A DNA stretch of 64,000 bases, taken from assembly GCF_002024165.1 (NCBI RefSeq), contig NZ_MWQN01000001.1:1488001-1552000 (forward strand), in the 5' to 3' direction. The translations under genes and the position numbers were made by a program. The stretch comes from Embleya scabrispora. Its GTDB lineage: Bacteria > Actinomycetota > Actinomycetes > Streptomycetales > Streptomycetaceae. The notes beneath the pieces were generated by a model. That model was given only the letters and a program-made list of their open reading frames with translations, did not search any database and had not been told where the DNA came from. Positions 9,929 to 19,319 of this stretch are shown here, piece after piece. How positions within the stretch are numbered: the stretch's first letter is position 1; each line of letters starts with the position of its first letter.

Positions 9929-11895
9929 GCCGTCGCTCCGGTGCCTTCGTCGTCGGTGGGGGTGGTGGCGGGGGTGTCGGTGGTCGCGGGGGTGTCGCCG
10001 GTGTGGGTCGCCTCGCCCGCGCCGGCGTCGGTACGGGTGAACACGACCATCTGGGTGGAGGGGCCGACCTCGGGGTCGACCTCGCCGACCGGTTCGAAGC
10101 GTGTCGTGTAGCCGTAGATGGCGGCCGCTCGTTCGGCCCAGGCACGAAACGTCGCGCGGTCCCATTCGAAGCGGTGGTCGCCGTGGCGCATGGCGCCGGC
10201 GGCAAGGCCGTGGCCGCCCGGTTCCTCGGCCGCGTAGCGGACGTTGTACTCGACGTTGGGCGTGGTGACCACGACCGTCGCGGGTCGGGCCGCGCCGAGC
10301 ACCGCGTGCTCCAGGGCCGGCAGACGCGGTTCGTCCAGGTGCTCGATCACCTCGCACAGCACCGCCGCGTCGTAGCCCACGAGCCGCTTGTCGGTGTAGG
10401 TCAGCGCACCCTGGATCAGGCGCACCCGATCGCGCTGCCGCTCCGACATCCGGGCGAGCTTGAGCTTGCGCTCGGCGATGGTGAGCGCGCGGACGGACAC
10501 ATCGACGCCGACGATCTCGCGGAAACGCGGTTCCCTGAGCAGGGCCCCGATCAACTTGCCGTCGCCGCACCCGAGGTCGAGCACCCGTTCGGCGCCGGCC
10601 GCCCGCAGGGCCTCCAGGATCGCGTCCCGCCGCTGCCGGGCAAGCGACAGGCCGGCCCCGCCGGCGACCTCGACCGCAGACGCGTCCGCAGGGACGGAGG
10701 TCCCGCTCGCAGACGACACGCCACCGGTCGCGGGCACAGACGCAGGCACAACACCCGACGCCACAGGCACGGACGCACCCTCCGCAGGCGCACCCGCAGA
10801 CGCGACGCCCGGGCTCTCAGGCGCAACCGCAGGCGCAACACCTGCGGTCTCAGCCGCACCCGCACCCGCACCCGCAACGCTCGACACCGCAGGTACGGAC
10901 GTAGCCGCCGCAGGCGCACCCGCAGGCGCGGTGCCCGAGGTCTCACCCGCACCCGCGGGTGCAAGACCCGAGGTCGCGGGCACGGACGCAGCGGTTGCGG
11001 GCGTCGGCGCACCCTTCGCAGGCGCGTGCCCCGCAGGCGCAGGCGCGGCGCCGGCGCTCGCGACCGCAGGCCCCGCCGGTCCCTGCTCCGGTTCCTCGTC
11101 CGGCTCGTCCGGTATCGCGTTGTCCAGGTCTTCCGGTGCGGTCTCGTCGACTTCGGCCAGGCGTTCGATCGCGCTGCGGGTGAGAGTGGGTCGGCGTGCG
11201 AGGTATCGGCTCGCGATCAGGTCACGGTCCGGGTGTGCGGCCAGCCAGCCCTCGCCGGCGCGGAGCAGCTTGTCCACCTCGTCCGGCGCGACCCAGTAGT
11301 GCTTCGCGTTGTCCAGCACCGGAAGCAGCACGTACAACTGCCGCAGCGCCTCCGCGAGCGGCATGGTGCCGGTCAACGCCAGCCGCACGTAACGCGACTC
11401 ACCCCACTCCGGGAAGCCCGCGTCCAGCGGCACGGTCTCGGTCCGCACCTGCCACCCCAGCGGCTCGAACAACCGCCGGACCATCTCCTCGCCCCCGCGC
11501 GCGGACAGCGCGGGCACCTCGATCTCCAGCGGCAGCGCCATCGCGGGCAGCTCGGGGCGCGCGTCGCAGCGCCCCTGCATCGCGGTGCGAAAGACCGTGC
11601 CGAGCGCGACCGCGAGCAACGACGAGGCGGCGTAGGGCCGGTCGTTGACGTACTGCGCGAGCGTGAGGTCGGGCGAGCCCTTGGCTCCCTTGCCCCGCTT
11701 GACCCCGCGCGTGAGCGCGATCGGGTCGACGTCGAGCAGCAGCGCCGCGGTGCAGCGCGCCTCGTCCGCCTCGGGGTAGAAGACGTGGGCCTCGCCATAG
11801 GTGGTGGAGAACCGCTGGGCCTTCCCGGGATGCTTGTGCAGCAGGAAGCCGAGGTCGGTGGCGGGCCGATGCGTGGTGGCGATGGTCAGGAACAC
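9925..11895 (-). CDS. hen1: 3'-terminal RNA ribose 2'-O-methyltransferase Hen1
   Basis: 656 residues, distinctly longer than the roughly 480-500 usual for actinobacterial Hen1. Methylates the 2'-OH at the 3' end of cleaved RNA before Pnkp seals it, protecting the repaired site. The N-terminal Pnkp-activating/ligase-partner domain is about residues 1-265 (FLLHKHPGKAQRF, VFYPEADEARCTAALLLDVDP). The C-terminal SAM methyltransferase is about 415-630, with LDLGCGDGKLIG, the metal-site CEVIEHLDEPRL and HRFEWDRATF. Between them lies a ~140-residue Ala/Pro/Gly/Val/Thr linker, and the tail has TPATTDTPATT repeats. GTG start at 11895, 8 bases after the MerR gene. Confidence 0.94.
   Translation of the reverse strand: MFLTIATTHRPATDLGFLLHKHPGKAQRFSTTYGEAHVFYPEADEARCTAALLLDVDPIALTRGVKRGKGAKGSPDLTLAQYVNDRPYAASSLLAVALGTVFRTAMQGRCDARPELPAMALPLEIEVPALSARGGEEMVRRLFEPLGWQVRTETVPLDAGFPEWGESRYVRLALTGTMPLAEALRQLYVLLPVLDNAKHYWVAPDEVDKLLRAGEGWLAAHPDRDLIASRYLARRPTLTRSAIERLAEVDETAPEDLDNAIPDEPDEEPEQGPAGPAVASAGAAPAPAGHAPAKGAPTPATAASVPATSGLAPAGAGETSGTAPAGAPAAATSVPAVSSVAGAGAGAAETAGVAPAVAPESPGVASAGAPAEGASVPVASGVVPASVPATGGVSSASGTSVPADASAVEVAGGAGLSLARQRRDAILEALRAAGAERVLDLGCGDGKLIGALLREPRFREIVGVDVSVRALTIAERKLKLARMSERQRDRVRLIQGALTYTDKRLVGYDAAVLCEVIEHLDEPRLPALEHAVLGAARPATVVVTTPNVEYNVRYAAEEPGGHGLAAGAMRHGDHRFEWDRATFRAWAERAAAIYGYTTRFEPVGEVDPEVGPSTQMVVFTRTDAGAGEATHTGDTPATTDTPATTPTDDEGTGATA
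10657..11085. repeat. Low-complexity repeat insertion encoding the Hen1 linker
   Basis: Degenerate hexamers (variants of gcaggc and gcaccc) stay in frame across residues ~271-413 of Hen1 and encode Ala/Pro/Gly/Val/Ser/Thr only. The composition resembles the intergenic stretches at 0.3-0.7 kb and 30.4-30.6 kb. Confidence 0.7.
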
Positions 11896-11903
11896 CGGAC
11901 CGA

Positions 11904-12872
11904 TTATGTGTCAGATGTACCGGCGTCGACGATCGCTTTATTCGCCGTAGGGTGCGTGCCCTCGACCGCCACGGACAGTTCCACCGCCGTCCCGGACGTC
12001 CCGGATCCGGGCGCGTCCGGCACTTCGCGCGGGCAGTGTTGTCGCAGCGTGCCCAGGTCGATCGACAGGCCCCGTTCGGCGGCGGCGCGAACGAGGGCGG
12101 CGAACGCCGGATGCACGGCGGTGTCGTCGTCGGGGTCGTCGTCGGTGACCGGGTGGTCGGTGGTGAGCTCGCGACCGGCCGGGCGCACGCCGGCGATCGT
12201 TCGCCGGCCCGGGACGGACCAGCCCTCGGGCACCGGTGCGGACAGCGGCAGGCACAGTGCGACCTCGGCGCCGGCGTCCGCGGCGGGTCGGCCCAGGTCC
12301 AGCCAGAAGGGGCCGCTCGGGGTGATCCCGTCCGCCGCCAGACTCGCGTACAGGTCGAACAGGGCCTCTTCCACCGCGACATCGGCGTCCGCGACCGTCC
12401 CGCCCGCGACCCCCGAGCCCGCACGCGCACCCGCACCCGCACCCGCACCCGCAGGCTCCGTACCGCCCCCGGGCGTCGCGACGTACTCGACGACGCCGAC
12501 CCACGCCTGCGCCCGCGCGGGCCGCAACCTCACCTCGTAGCGCAACTCGGTGCCGGCGAGCACCCGCTCGGCCGTCGCGAGCGCCCGGTCCTCGCGCGCC
12601 CGTTCGACGCGCACCGCCTCACGGCGGGCGTGCAGCGCCTGCTGCGGGGAGCCGCCGGCGGCCACCGCGATCCGTACCTCCGCGAGCGGCACTCCCGCCG
12701 CCCGCAGCGCGCGGACCACGCCCGCCTGTTCGAGTTGGCCGACCGAGTAGCGGCGATACCGCGTACCCGGGTCCACGTCGGCGGGCACCAATACGCCCTG
12801 TTCGTCGTACCATCGCAGCGCCTTGACGGTCAGGCCCGTGGCGCGAGCGAAGTCTCCGATGCCGAGGAACAT
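11904..12872 (-). CDS. MerR-family regulator with GyrI-like effector domain, heading the RNA-repair operon
   Basis: 322 residues. The N-terminal MerR winged helix is IGDFARATGLTVKALRWYDEQG (written here only to name the segment, residues ~4-25), followed by RYRRYSVGQLEQ and a dimerisation helix (~75-110). The C-terminal half (~115-300) resembles GyrI/BmrR-type ligand-binding domains, with GITPSGPFWLDLG. A Gly/Ala run (AGAGAGAGARAG) sits at the domain junction, encoded by a pure hexamer repeat. ATG at 12872 lies 8 bases from GGGAGG; the ATG at 12878 is too close. The stop is only 8 bases from hen1, so it almost certainly shares a transcript with hen1 and pnkp. The ligand is unknown. Confidence 0.85.
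   Translation of the reverse strand: MFLGIGDFARATGLTVKALRWYDEQGVLVPADVDPGTRYRRYSVGQLEQAGVVRALRAAGVPLAEVRIAVAAGGSPQQALHARREAVRVERAREDRALATAERVLAGTELRYEVRLRPARAQAWVGVVEYVATPGGGTEPAGAGAGAGARAGSGVAGGTVADADVAVEEALFDLYASLAADGITPSGPFWLDLGRPAADAGAEVALCLPLSAPVPEGWSVPGRRTIAGVRPAGRELTTDHPVTDDDPDDDTAVHPAFAALVRAAAERGLSIDLGTLRQHCPREVPDAPGSGTSGTAVELSVAVEGTHPTANKAIVDAGTSDT
12421..12455. repeat. Pure hexamer microsatellite inside the MerR gene
   Basis: About five consecutive 6-base units of gcaccc type, in frame, encoding alternating Ala-Gly on the minus strand. Six-base units keep the frame on expansion or contraction, so the linker length may vary between strains. Confidence 0.8.
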
Positions 12873-13008
12873 CCTCATCACCTCCCGACCGACCACGGTG
12901 CCCCCTCCCGTGACGGGAGGGTCCACCGCCCCGCCCCGCGCGGGTGCGCCGCCGGGCCGGGTGCGCACCGCCACGATCGGTGCGATCGCGGCGGGCGCGC
13001 GGCCCGGG

Positions 13009-13395
13009 TCACCAGTCGTCGGGCTCGGTGACGGTCAGCAGGCGGACGAATCTCTCGTAGGACACCTGGCAACTCTCCAGGCGCTCATAGGTTCGGGCCG
13101 ACAACGCGACGGGGGCGCTGGGTTCGAGAGCAACACTCCAGAACCAGCCCGGCGCCCCCGTCGCCCGTCCGATGACGGGTACCAGGTCCACGACCCGGCG
13201 ACGCAGCCGGTCGAGCTCGATGCGGCAGGCCCCCGCCGTGACATGGCCCCGAGCGGACCGCGCGAGCACGCGGCCGTTCGGGGCGATGAGCCGCCACCGC
13301 ACGTGCTGCTCGGCGTCCAGGTGGACGTCGTAGCGCGCGTGCCGTTCCGGCGTACCGTCCGGGGCCTGCGACTCATCCGAAGCGACCGGCGACAT
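13009..13395 (-). CDS. Small YegP/DUF1508-like protein at the end of the pst operon
   Basis: 128 residues, soluble. The segment [19 protein letters not shown] then [15 protein letters not shown] resembles the YegP/DUF1508 fold (strand-turn-strand with a WR.. motif and NG). The C-terminal half ([19 protein letters not shown]) is not recognised. ATG at 13395 lies inside the 3' end of pstB, a 23-base overlap in another frame; no strong ribosome-binding site was identified, so coupling to pstB is likely. The role is unknown. The family call is tentative, the gene call firmer. Confidence 0.6.
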   Translation of the reverse strand: MSPVASDESQAPDGTPERHARYDVHLDAEQHVRWRLIAPNGRVLARSARGHVTAGACRIELDRLRRRVVDLVPVIGRATGAPGWFWSVALEPSAPVALSARTYERLESCQVSYERFVRLLTVTEPDDW

Positions 13396-14224
13396 AGTCG
13401 GCCGTCCGGGGGTCGCGGGGGGCACCGAAGATCGCGGTGGTGGGTCCGTCCTCGACGATGTGGCCGGGGGTGTTCTCCGCCGCGAGGAAGAACGCACAGT
13501 GGTCGGATACACGTTGGGCCTGTTGCATGTTGTGCGTGACGATGACGATGGTGACCTGGTCGCGCAGCTCGCCGATGGTGTCCTCGATCCGCCTGGTGGA
13601 GGTCGGGTCCAGGGCCGAGCACGGCTCGTCCATGAGCAGCACGTCCGGGTCGACCGCGAGCGAACGGGCGATGCAGAGACGTTGCTGCTGGCCTCCCGAC
13701 AGCGCGCCGCCGGGTTGCCGGAGTCGATTGCGCACCTCCGTCCACAGGCCGGCCCGGGTCAGCGAGGACTCCACGACGGCGTCCTTGTCCGCGTTGCGCA
13801 CGCCGGTCAGTTTGAGGCCGGCGACCACGTTGTCGTAGATGGACATCGCCGGGAACGGGTTGGGTTTTTGGAAGACCATCCCGACCCTGCGCCGGGTCTC
13901 GATCGGCCGGCGGGCGGAGTCGTAGATGTCCTCGCCGTCGAGCAGGACCCGGCCCGCGAGTTGGGCGCTGGGTACCAGTTCGTGCATCCGGTTGAGGATG
14001 CGCAGGAACGTGGATTTGCCGCAGCCGGACGGCCCGATCAGGGCCGTGACGGAGTTGGCCGCCATTGCGAGGTCGACGCGTTCGAGCACCTTGTGGGTGC
14101 CGAACCAGGCGCTGACGGCCTCCGCGGTGAGCGTCGAGCCACGCCCGCCGGCGGATTGAGCCGGTAAGGGCTGGGTCTCGGCTGCGGGGGCGAGAGTCGT
14201 CGCACCGCTGTCCGGGCTGGTCAC
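13373..14224 (-). CDS. pstB: Phosphate ABC transporter ATP-binding protein
   Basis: 283 residues with a ~35-residue Pro/Gln-rich N-terminal extension ahead of the ATPase. Energises phosphate import through PstCA. Walker [13 protein letters not shown] (~70-81), Q-loop [12 protein letters not shown] (the PNPF form is PstB-specific), signature [16 protein letters not shown], Walker [14 protein letters not shown] and switch [11 protein letters not shown] are intact. GTG at 14224 is preceded by GGAGG with 8-base spacing. It is separated from pstC/pstA by three surface-protein genes, which is not the usual pstSCAB order. Confidence 0.95.
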   Translation of the reverse strand: MTSPDSGATTLAPAAETQPLPAQSAGGRGSTLTAEAVSAWFGTHKVLERVDLAMAANSVTALIGPSGCGKSTFLRILNRMHELVPSAQLAGRVLLDGEDIYDSARRPIETRRRVGMVFQKPNPFPAMSIYDNVVAGLKLTGVRNADKDAVVESSLTRAGLWTEVRNRLRQPGGALSGGQQQRLCIARSLAVDPDVLLMDEPCSALDPTSTRRIEDTIGELRDQVTIVIVTHNMQQAQRVSDHCAFFLAAENTPGHIVEDGPTTAIFGAPRDPRTADYVAGRFG

Positions 14225-14265
14225 GTGCGGAGCCTCCGGGGTGTGGAGTGGGACGGGAACCGGCG

Positions 14266-15240
14266 TCAGAGCGTTGCCGGGAGTACGCGTGCGGCGGATT
14301 CGTACAGTGCCCACACGACGGCGAGCACGACCGGGGTGCCGAGCAGGAGCGTGACTCGGCGATCGGGGTGACGGCGCAGGGCCCAGACCAGGACGGCGAC
14401 CACGATGGTGAACGCCTGCGCCCACAGGAGCAGTCGCACGCCGGCGTCGGCGTAGCCGCCGGTGCCCTTCTCGTCCGCGCGTAGACCTTGCGGACGCCGG
14501 CCCTCCTGGGCCTTGGGGGCGCCCTGTAGTTCGGCGACGACGACCGTGCGGCCGCCGGGGCGGATCCACGAGTCGGCGGTGATCAGCACGAGTCGGTTCT
14601 CCCGGCCGGGCGCGAGCACGTCGTCCTTGCCGTTGGCGATGTGCCTGCGCTCGATCACCTTGTAGGTGAAATCGCCCTGCTGGGTGGTCGCCTCGATCCG
14701 CTGGCCGACGCGCAGGTGGTCGAGGTCGTGGAACGGGCCGCCGAAGCTGTACGCGCGGCCCATGATCACGCTGTGGCCGCCCTGCCCGGGCAGGCCGCTG
14801 GTGCGCAGGTGTCCGGGGCCCTTGGCGAGCGAGTCGGCGGTGGTGCCCTCGACCACGACCTGGCGCAGGCCGATCGCGGGGATCCGCAGCATCGCCACCG
14901 GCTTGCCCTTGGCGATGGTGCCGCCGAGGGGGGCGACGTCGCGGTAGAGCTCGTCGGAGAGTCGGTCGGCCAGGATGCTCTGGTCGCGGGCCTGTTGGAT
15001 GTCGGAGACGACGTACACGTAGCCGACGAAGCCCGCGATGAGCAGTGCGAGCAGTGCGACGGCGGCGCCCGCGACGGTGTACGGGTCGGTCCGGCTCGCG
15101 CGGGCGCCGCCTGCGGTCGCCGGCGCCTGCCCGCCGGCGCCGGCGCCTGCGGGTGCGGTCGCGGTCGCAGGTGCGGGTGCGGTCGCGAGGGCGGTCGCCG
15201 GCGCGGTCGCGGGGACCTTGGAGACGGTGTCGGCGGTCAT
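14266..15240 (-). CDS. Sortase-fold membrane protein lacking the catalytic His and Cys (pseudo-sortase)
   Basis: 324 residues: an Ala/Pro/Thr repeat N-terminus (~1-45), TM1 ([20 protein letters not shown]), an extracytoplasmic sortase domain (~100-240), then two C-terminal TM segments. The fold is recognisable from [37 protein letters not shown] and RTVVVAEL. Where class E sortases have a GH(R/N) catalytic His, this protein has SVIMGRAYS. Where they have TxTC, it has VLITADS, so Cys is replaced by Ala. The Arg near RTVVVAEL is kept. Transpeptidase activity is therefore unlikely. ATGA overlap with the upstream binding-protein gene; 41 bases before pstB. Confidence 0.8.
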   Translation of the reverse strand: MTADTVSKVPATAPATALATAPAPATATAPAGAGAGGQAPATAGGARASRTDPYTVAGAAVALLALLIAGFVGYVYVVSDIQQARDQSILADRLSDELYRDVAPLGGTIAKGKPVAMLRIPAIGLRQVVVEGTTADSLAKGPGHLRTSGLPGQGGHSVIMGRAYSFGGPFHDLDHLRVGQRIEATTQQGDFTYKVIERRHIANGKDDVLAPGRENRLVLITADSWIRPGGRTVVVAELQGAPKAQEGRRPQGLRADEKGTGGYADAGVRLLLWAQAFTIVVAVLVWALRRHPDRRVTLLLGTPVVLAVVWALYESAARVLPATL

Positions 15241-17509
15241 GCGGGCACTCCCTGGCGACCGATCAGGCGCAGGACGGCGGCCACCGGTGGCGGCCAGTTG
15301 CCGGTGCGGCGTTTGTGTCCGAGGGAGAGCAGTACGGGGCAGGCGAGGAGTGCACCGGCGCTCACGCACATCAGGACGAGCAGCACGATCGCGGATCCGT
15401 CGCCGTCGAGCGCGTCCTTGATCACGTTGGCGGCCGACGTCAACGCCCCCTTGCCCGCCGGCGGTGCGGCGGCGCCCACCGGTGCGGTGGAGGGTGCGGC
15501 GCTCGGCGCGGCCGTGGGCGAGGCGCCGGGATCGCCGGCGGCCGGGGTGTTCGGGATGCCGGTGTTGCCGGCGCTCGTGCCCGCGGAGGTGCCGGTGTTG
15601 TCGTCGGTGTTTGCGTTCCCGGGCGGGTTGGTGGGCGGCGGGGTTTCCCCGGTCCACTTGGGCGCGTCGGCGATCTTCTTGCGGGCATCGGCGATCTGTT
15701 GCTTCTGCGCGTCGGTGAGCGGGGTGTAGCCGGGGGGCAGTGCGCCGGGTTGGAAGGTGCCCGTCTGCGTCTGCCCGGCGGTCGCCGCGTAGGCGAGGAA
15801 GGCGTCGATCTTGGCGGCCTTGGCGGCGGTGAGCTTGTCGGTGGAGATCATCGCCACGTCGGTGGCGGTGAGTGGGTAGGCGTTCGCGGCGGTGCTGCGG
15901 TAGTCGTTGGTCAGCGTCGCCCCGTCCGGGCCGGGCTTGGCGGCGGCGAGTCCGGCGCGCACGCTCGCGGGGTCGGTCGGGTCCACGAAGTTGCCCGCGG
16001 CGTTGCGGAGCTTGGCGACCGGCGTGCCCATGCGCAGCGCCGCCTCGGCCGAGGTCACGGCCATCACGGTGTGCGAACCGAACGCGTCCTGGCCGTCGTC
16101 CTTGGGTCCGAAGTCGCCCACGGTGCGGTTCATCGGCAGCGCGTTGCCCAGGCGGTTGACGATGTCCTCGTACACCGTCTGCGGCACGTTGACGTTGGAC
16201 TGGGGCTCCAGGCGGTTGGTGTACACCGCCAGCGGGTATGTCGCCGCGCCGACGCGCCACTCCGGCGGGCACACGATGCCGTTGGCGTCCGGTGTTCCGG
16301 AGAGCCATGTGGCCGTTTCCGGGTCGGCGGCGAGCCAGGCGGTGAGTGCCCAGATCATGTCGTCCTGGACGCCGCGCAGGATCGGGCTGCGGTCGGCGAC
16401 GGGCCAAGTGTGTGGCTCGTTGACGGCCTTGAACTCGGGGTCGTCGTAGACCTTGATGATCGCGCCCGGCCCTCGCGGCCCCGTGGTGTAGGCCCCGGTG
16501 ATCATTTTCGCGACCAGGCGGGGGTCAGGTTCATCGCCGTGATCGGTTCGTGGGTGCCGGCGTCGTCGATGTTGAACGAGATGGCCAGCGCGCCGTTGGT
16601 CAGCGGCGCGTACACCGTCTTGTCCTTGTCCCGGGTGCCGGTGAGCGCCACCGGACGTGCCTGGTCGAGGGCGCCGCCGATCGGTTGCTGGGTGACACCG
16701 ATGTCGGCTCCGTCCCGGAGGAAGACCTCGCGGGCGTTGGGGCCGGAGCCGGAACTGACCGTCATGTTGACGGGGTTGGTCCGCGCGCCGCACAGCCCGA
16801 ACACCCATGAGGCGCCGGCCTGGGAGAATTCGCCGGTGCCGGAGACCGACAGGTCCGGGTGTTCCATGCCGGGGCACGCGTCGGGCGCGGGGATGAACGA
16901 CAGCGGTGTCACCGCCGCCTGTCCGGCGGCGAAGGCCAGGTCCATCTCGGTGTCGGTGATCTGGTACTGGACGCCCAGGTCGATGTGTTGCTTCGGCTGG
17001 AAGGAGGTGGCGGTACTGCCCGCCTCGGGCATCACGAATGCCACGACCGAACACGCCTGTCGGTCCGAGCACCCCAGTTGCGGCAGTCGCAGCGCCGGCC
17101 TGACCTGGAGCCACGCCTCTCCGGATCCGTCCGCGCGGGTGGGCACTCCGGTCTGCTTGGTGGCGAGAATCGGCGGGTTGCCGTCGGGTTGCCGGAAGAC
17201 GCCGTTCTCCGTGTAGGTCGGCGACCAGCAGTCCCGAGACCGGGGCGTGGTGCCCTTGCACTGCATCACGACGATGCTGTTGGTGCCGGCGGCCAGGGTG
17301 AAGCCGGTCCATTTCACCAGGATGCGCTGGTTGACCAGGTTGGTGCTCTGCGACACCGTCACCGTCGGGCGGGCTGCGGGCTCGGCCGCGCCCGCCGACC
17401 CGGCGACCGCGCCGAGCCAGCCCGCGAGCAGCGCGACGCACAGCGCGACGACGCCGGCGACGGACAGCGCACGGCCCGGCGAAGCGGTGGAACGCTCGAT
17501 GCCGCTCAC
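15237..17509 (-). pseudogene. Membrane-anchored PstS-like binding protein, interrupted by a one-base frameshift
   Basis: Two frames join into one product of ~757 residues: 16502-17509 (335 aa) and the frame running 16500 to 15237. The first part starts at GTG 17509 with a signal peptide (SVAGVVALCVALLAGWLGAV), an Ig-like VTVSQSTNLVNQ segment and Cys-containing strands. It stops right after MNLTPAWSRK. The next frame continues RLVAKMITGAY, exactly the PstS-like continuation, so one C is missing in the C5 run (G run 16520-16524 on the plus strand). The second part holds the rest of the binding domain, a Pro/Asn/Thr/Ala stalk and a C-terminal TM anchor with basic tail. A real mutation, a consensus error or -1 slippage are all possible. 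Confidence 0.75.
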
Positions 17510-17702
17510 GGCAACCCCACTTCTCTCGCCCCCGTTCGGGACCGGTTTTCCTGCCGGTTCCCCCCGGCGAAAACGACCCGCGCCGATCCTCGCGCGGCGC
17601 GGCGGCACGGGGGGAGCGCAAACCGACACGGTGTTCGAAAGTTCGTCTGCGGCGTACGGACCGGACACCTCCCGGTCACCCGGCGCGGCCTTTTCGCGCG
17701 CG

Positions 17703-19319
17703 TCAGCGGACATCGGGGCCACGTCCTCGACCGAGTCGGCTGTACAGGAACGGCGCGCCGAACACCGCGGCCATCAGGCACACCAGGGTGAGTGCGTAGA
17801 ACCAGACCGGCGGCAGCGGCGGCGAGTCGCCGGCTTCCACCGATCCGGCGCTGATCGGCCCGCCGGGACCGGACTTGTCGCCGCCGGCCAAGACTTCGCC
17901 GGTGCCCTGGTCGAGGGTGGCCCCGCCGCCGGTGTCGGGTCCCTGGGTCCCGCCGGTTCCGCCGCCTGCGGCGCCCGGCGTGTCTCCGGGCTTGGGCGTG
18001 TTGCCGCCGGCGCCGTTGGTGGTGCCGTTGTTCTGGTTGTTGGAGCCGCCCGGACCGCCCTGCTGGGGTTGCTGCTGTTGCTGCTTTTGCTCCGGCGGCA
18101 CCCACGCCGGGTCGAAGGTCGGGTTCGGGCAGGCGTCGTGGTCGGCCTTGGTCGGCTTGTCCAGGTTCGCCGGCAGTGTTCCCGGGTCCGGCGCGCCGGG
18201 GATAGACTTGATCGCGTCGTAGCCGAAGCTCACCAGCTTGGGGGGCAGCGGCGAATATCCCAGCCGTGGCGCCTGTCCCTGCCCGGCGCACAGGAAGTAT
18301 TTGATGAACTTGCCGAGCGTTTCGCCCTTGGACTCGTCGAAGGAGAACTGTTTGGCGGCCGGCACGATCATGTAGCTGTAGCTGGAGATCGGATAGGCGC
18401 GCTTGTCCGGGTTGGTGTAGACGTCGTCCAGGATCTGCGTGCTGTCCGGGTTCAGCCGGGCCTTGGTGAGCGCGATCGACACCGCGTCCGAGCTGGGCTG
18501 GGTGTAGACGCCGGCGACGTTCTTGACGGAGGCGACCGGGAATTGCCGCTGGATCGCGTAGGCGGTCTCGACGTAGGTGATGGCGCCCTCGCCGTATCCG
18601 GCCGCGACGTAGTTGGCCACGCCCTCGGAACCGGCCTGCGCCTTGGTAGCTCCCTTGACCGGGAACTCGGAGGTCATGCCGCCGGGAAAGAACGGCCGCC
18701 AGATGTCGTTGACCTGGTTGGTCAAGAAGGCGGTGAACTGCGCGCTCGTGCCCGAGCCGTCCGAGCGCACGACCGGGGTGATCGGGGTGGCGGGCAGGGA
18801 CAGGGCCGGGTTGTCGTCCTTGATCGCCTTGTCGTTCCACACCCTGATCTGGTTGGTGAAGATCCCGGCGATGGTGCGCGGCGACAACTGGAGGTTGCGG
18901 ACCTGCTGGCCGCGGATCTTCAGGTTGTACATGAACGAGGTGCCGCCCGCGACGATCGGCAGGTACTTGAACTTCGTGTTGTCGTTCTGCAGGCGCGCGA
19001 GTTCGTTGGTCGCCTGTCCTGCCCGGTCGACGTAGTTGCCCTGGAAGGGGATCTCCGAGACCGCGAAGTCGACCAGGTGGCTCATGAAGTCGTTGCGTCC
19101 GGCGGTGGATCCGTTGGGGGTGTAGTCGACCGCGAGGCCGCGGGCGGCGACGTCGGCCGACCACTGCATGGTCGCGGGCGAGCTCCAGGTGGAGCCGCTG
19201 CCGTGGATGCCGGCGGCGGCCGAGGCGGTGCCGGACGGCAGGACGAGCAGGGGGACGGCGAGCACGGACGCGATCGCCACGCGTAGCAGGTGCGCGGGCA
19301 GGCGCGTGGTCCTGGTCAT
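17703..19319 (-). CDS. pstS: Membrane-anchored phosphate-binding protein PstS
   Basis: 538 residues, far longer than the usual ~370-residue PstS lipoprotein. Signal peptide ~1-35 without a lipobox Cys. Binding domain ~36-385 with IHGSGSTWSS, DFAVSEIPF and the phosphate loop RSDGSGTSAQF. A Gln/Gly/Asn/Thr stalk (~395-500, including QKQQQQQPQQGG) precedes one C-terminal TM segment (VWFYALTLVCLMAAVFG) and a basic tail. The stalk would hold the domain away from the membrane through thick peptidoglycan. ATG at 19319 overlaps the pstA stop (ATGA). Confidence 0.9.
   Translation of the reverse strand: MTRTTRLPAHLLRVAIASVLAVPLLVLPSGTASAAAGIHGSGSTWSSPATMQWSADVAARGLAVDYTPNGSTAGRNDFMSHLVDFAVSEIPFQGNYVDRAGQATNELARLQNDNTKFKYLPIVAGGTSFMYNLKIRGQQVRNLQLSPRTIAGIFTNQIRVWNDKAIKDDNPALSLPATPITPVVRSDGSGTSAQFTAFLTNQVNDIWRPFFPGGMTSEFPVKGATKAQAGSEGVANYVAAGYGEGAITYVETAYAIQRQFPVASVKNVAGVYTQPSSDAVSIALTKARLNPDSTQILDDVYTNPDKRAYPISSYSYMIVPAAKQFSFDESKGETLGKFIKYFLCAGQGQAPRLGYSPLPPKLVSFGYDAIKSIPGAPDPGTLPANLDKPTKADHDACPNPTFDPAWVPPEQKQQQQQPQQGGPGGSNNQNNGTTNGAGGNTPKPGDTPGAAGGGTGGTQGPDTGGGATLDQGTGEVLAGGDKSGPGGPISAGSVEAGDSPPLPPVWFYALTLVCLMAAVFGAPFLYSRLGRGRGPDVR

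Noticed and set aside
7304-10111. 935-codon plus-strand open frame opposite pnkp
   Set aside because: It is the antisense of the Pnkp gene, whose catalytic motifs are all intact; the plus frame has no recognisable domain.
14266-15240. Active class E sortase that anchors the LAHTG protein
   Set aside because: The catalytic His and Cys positions are Arg and Ala, so another sortase must do this.
16502-16530. Programmed -1 frameshifting as the default explanation for the split binding protein
   Set aside because: The C5 run permits slipping, but there is no canonical X XXY YYZ heptamer in phase and I found no clear downstream stimulatory structure. A missing base is the simpler reading.
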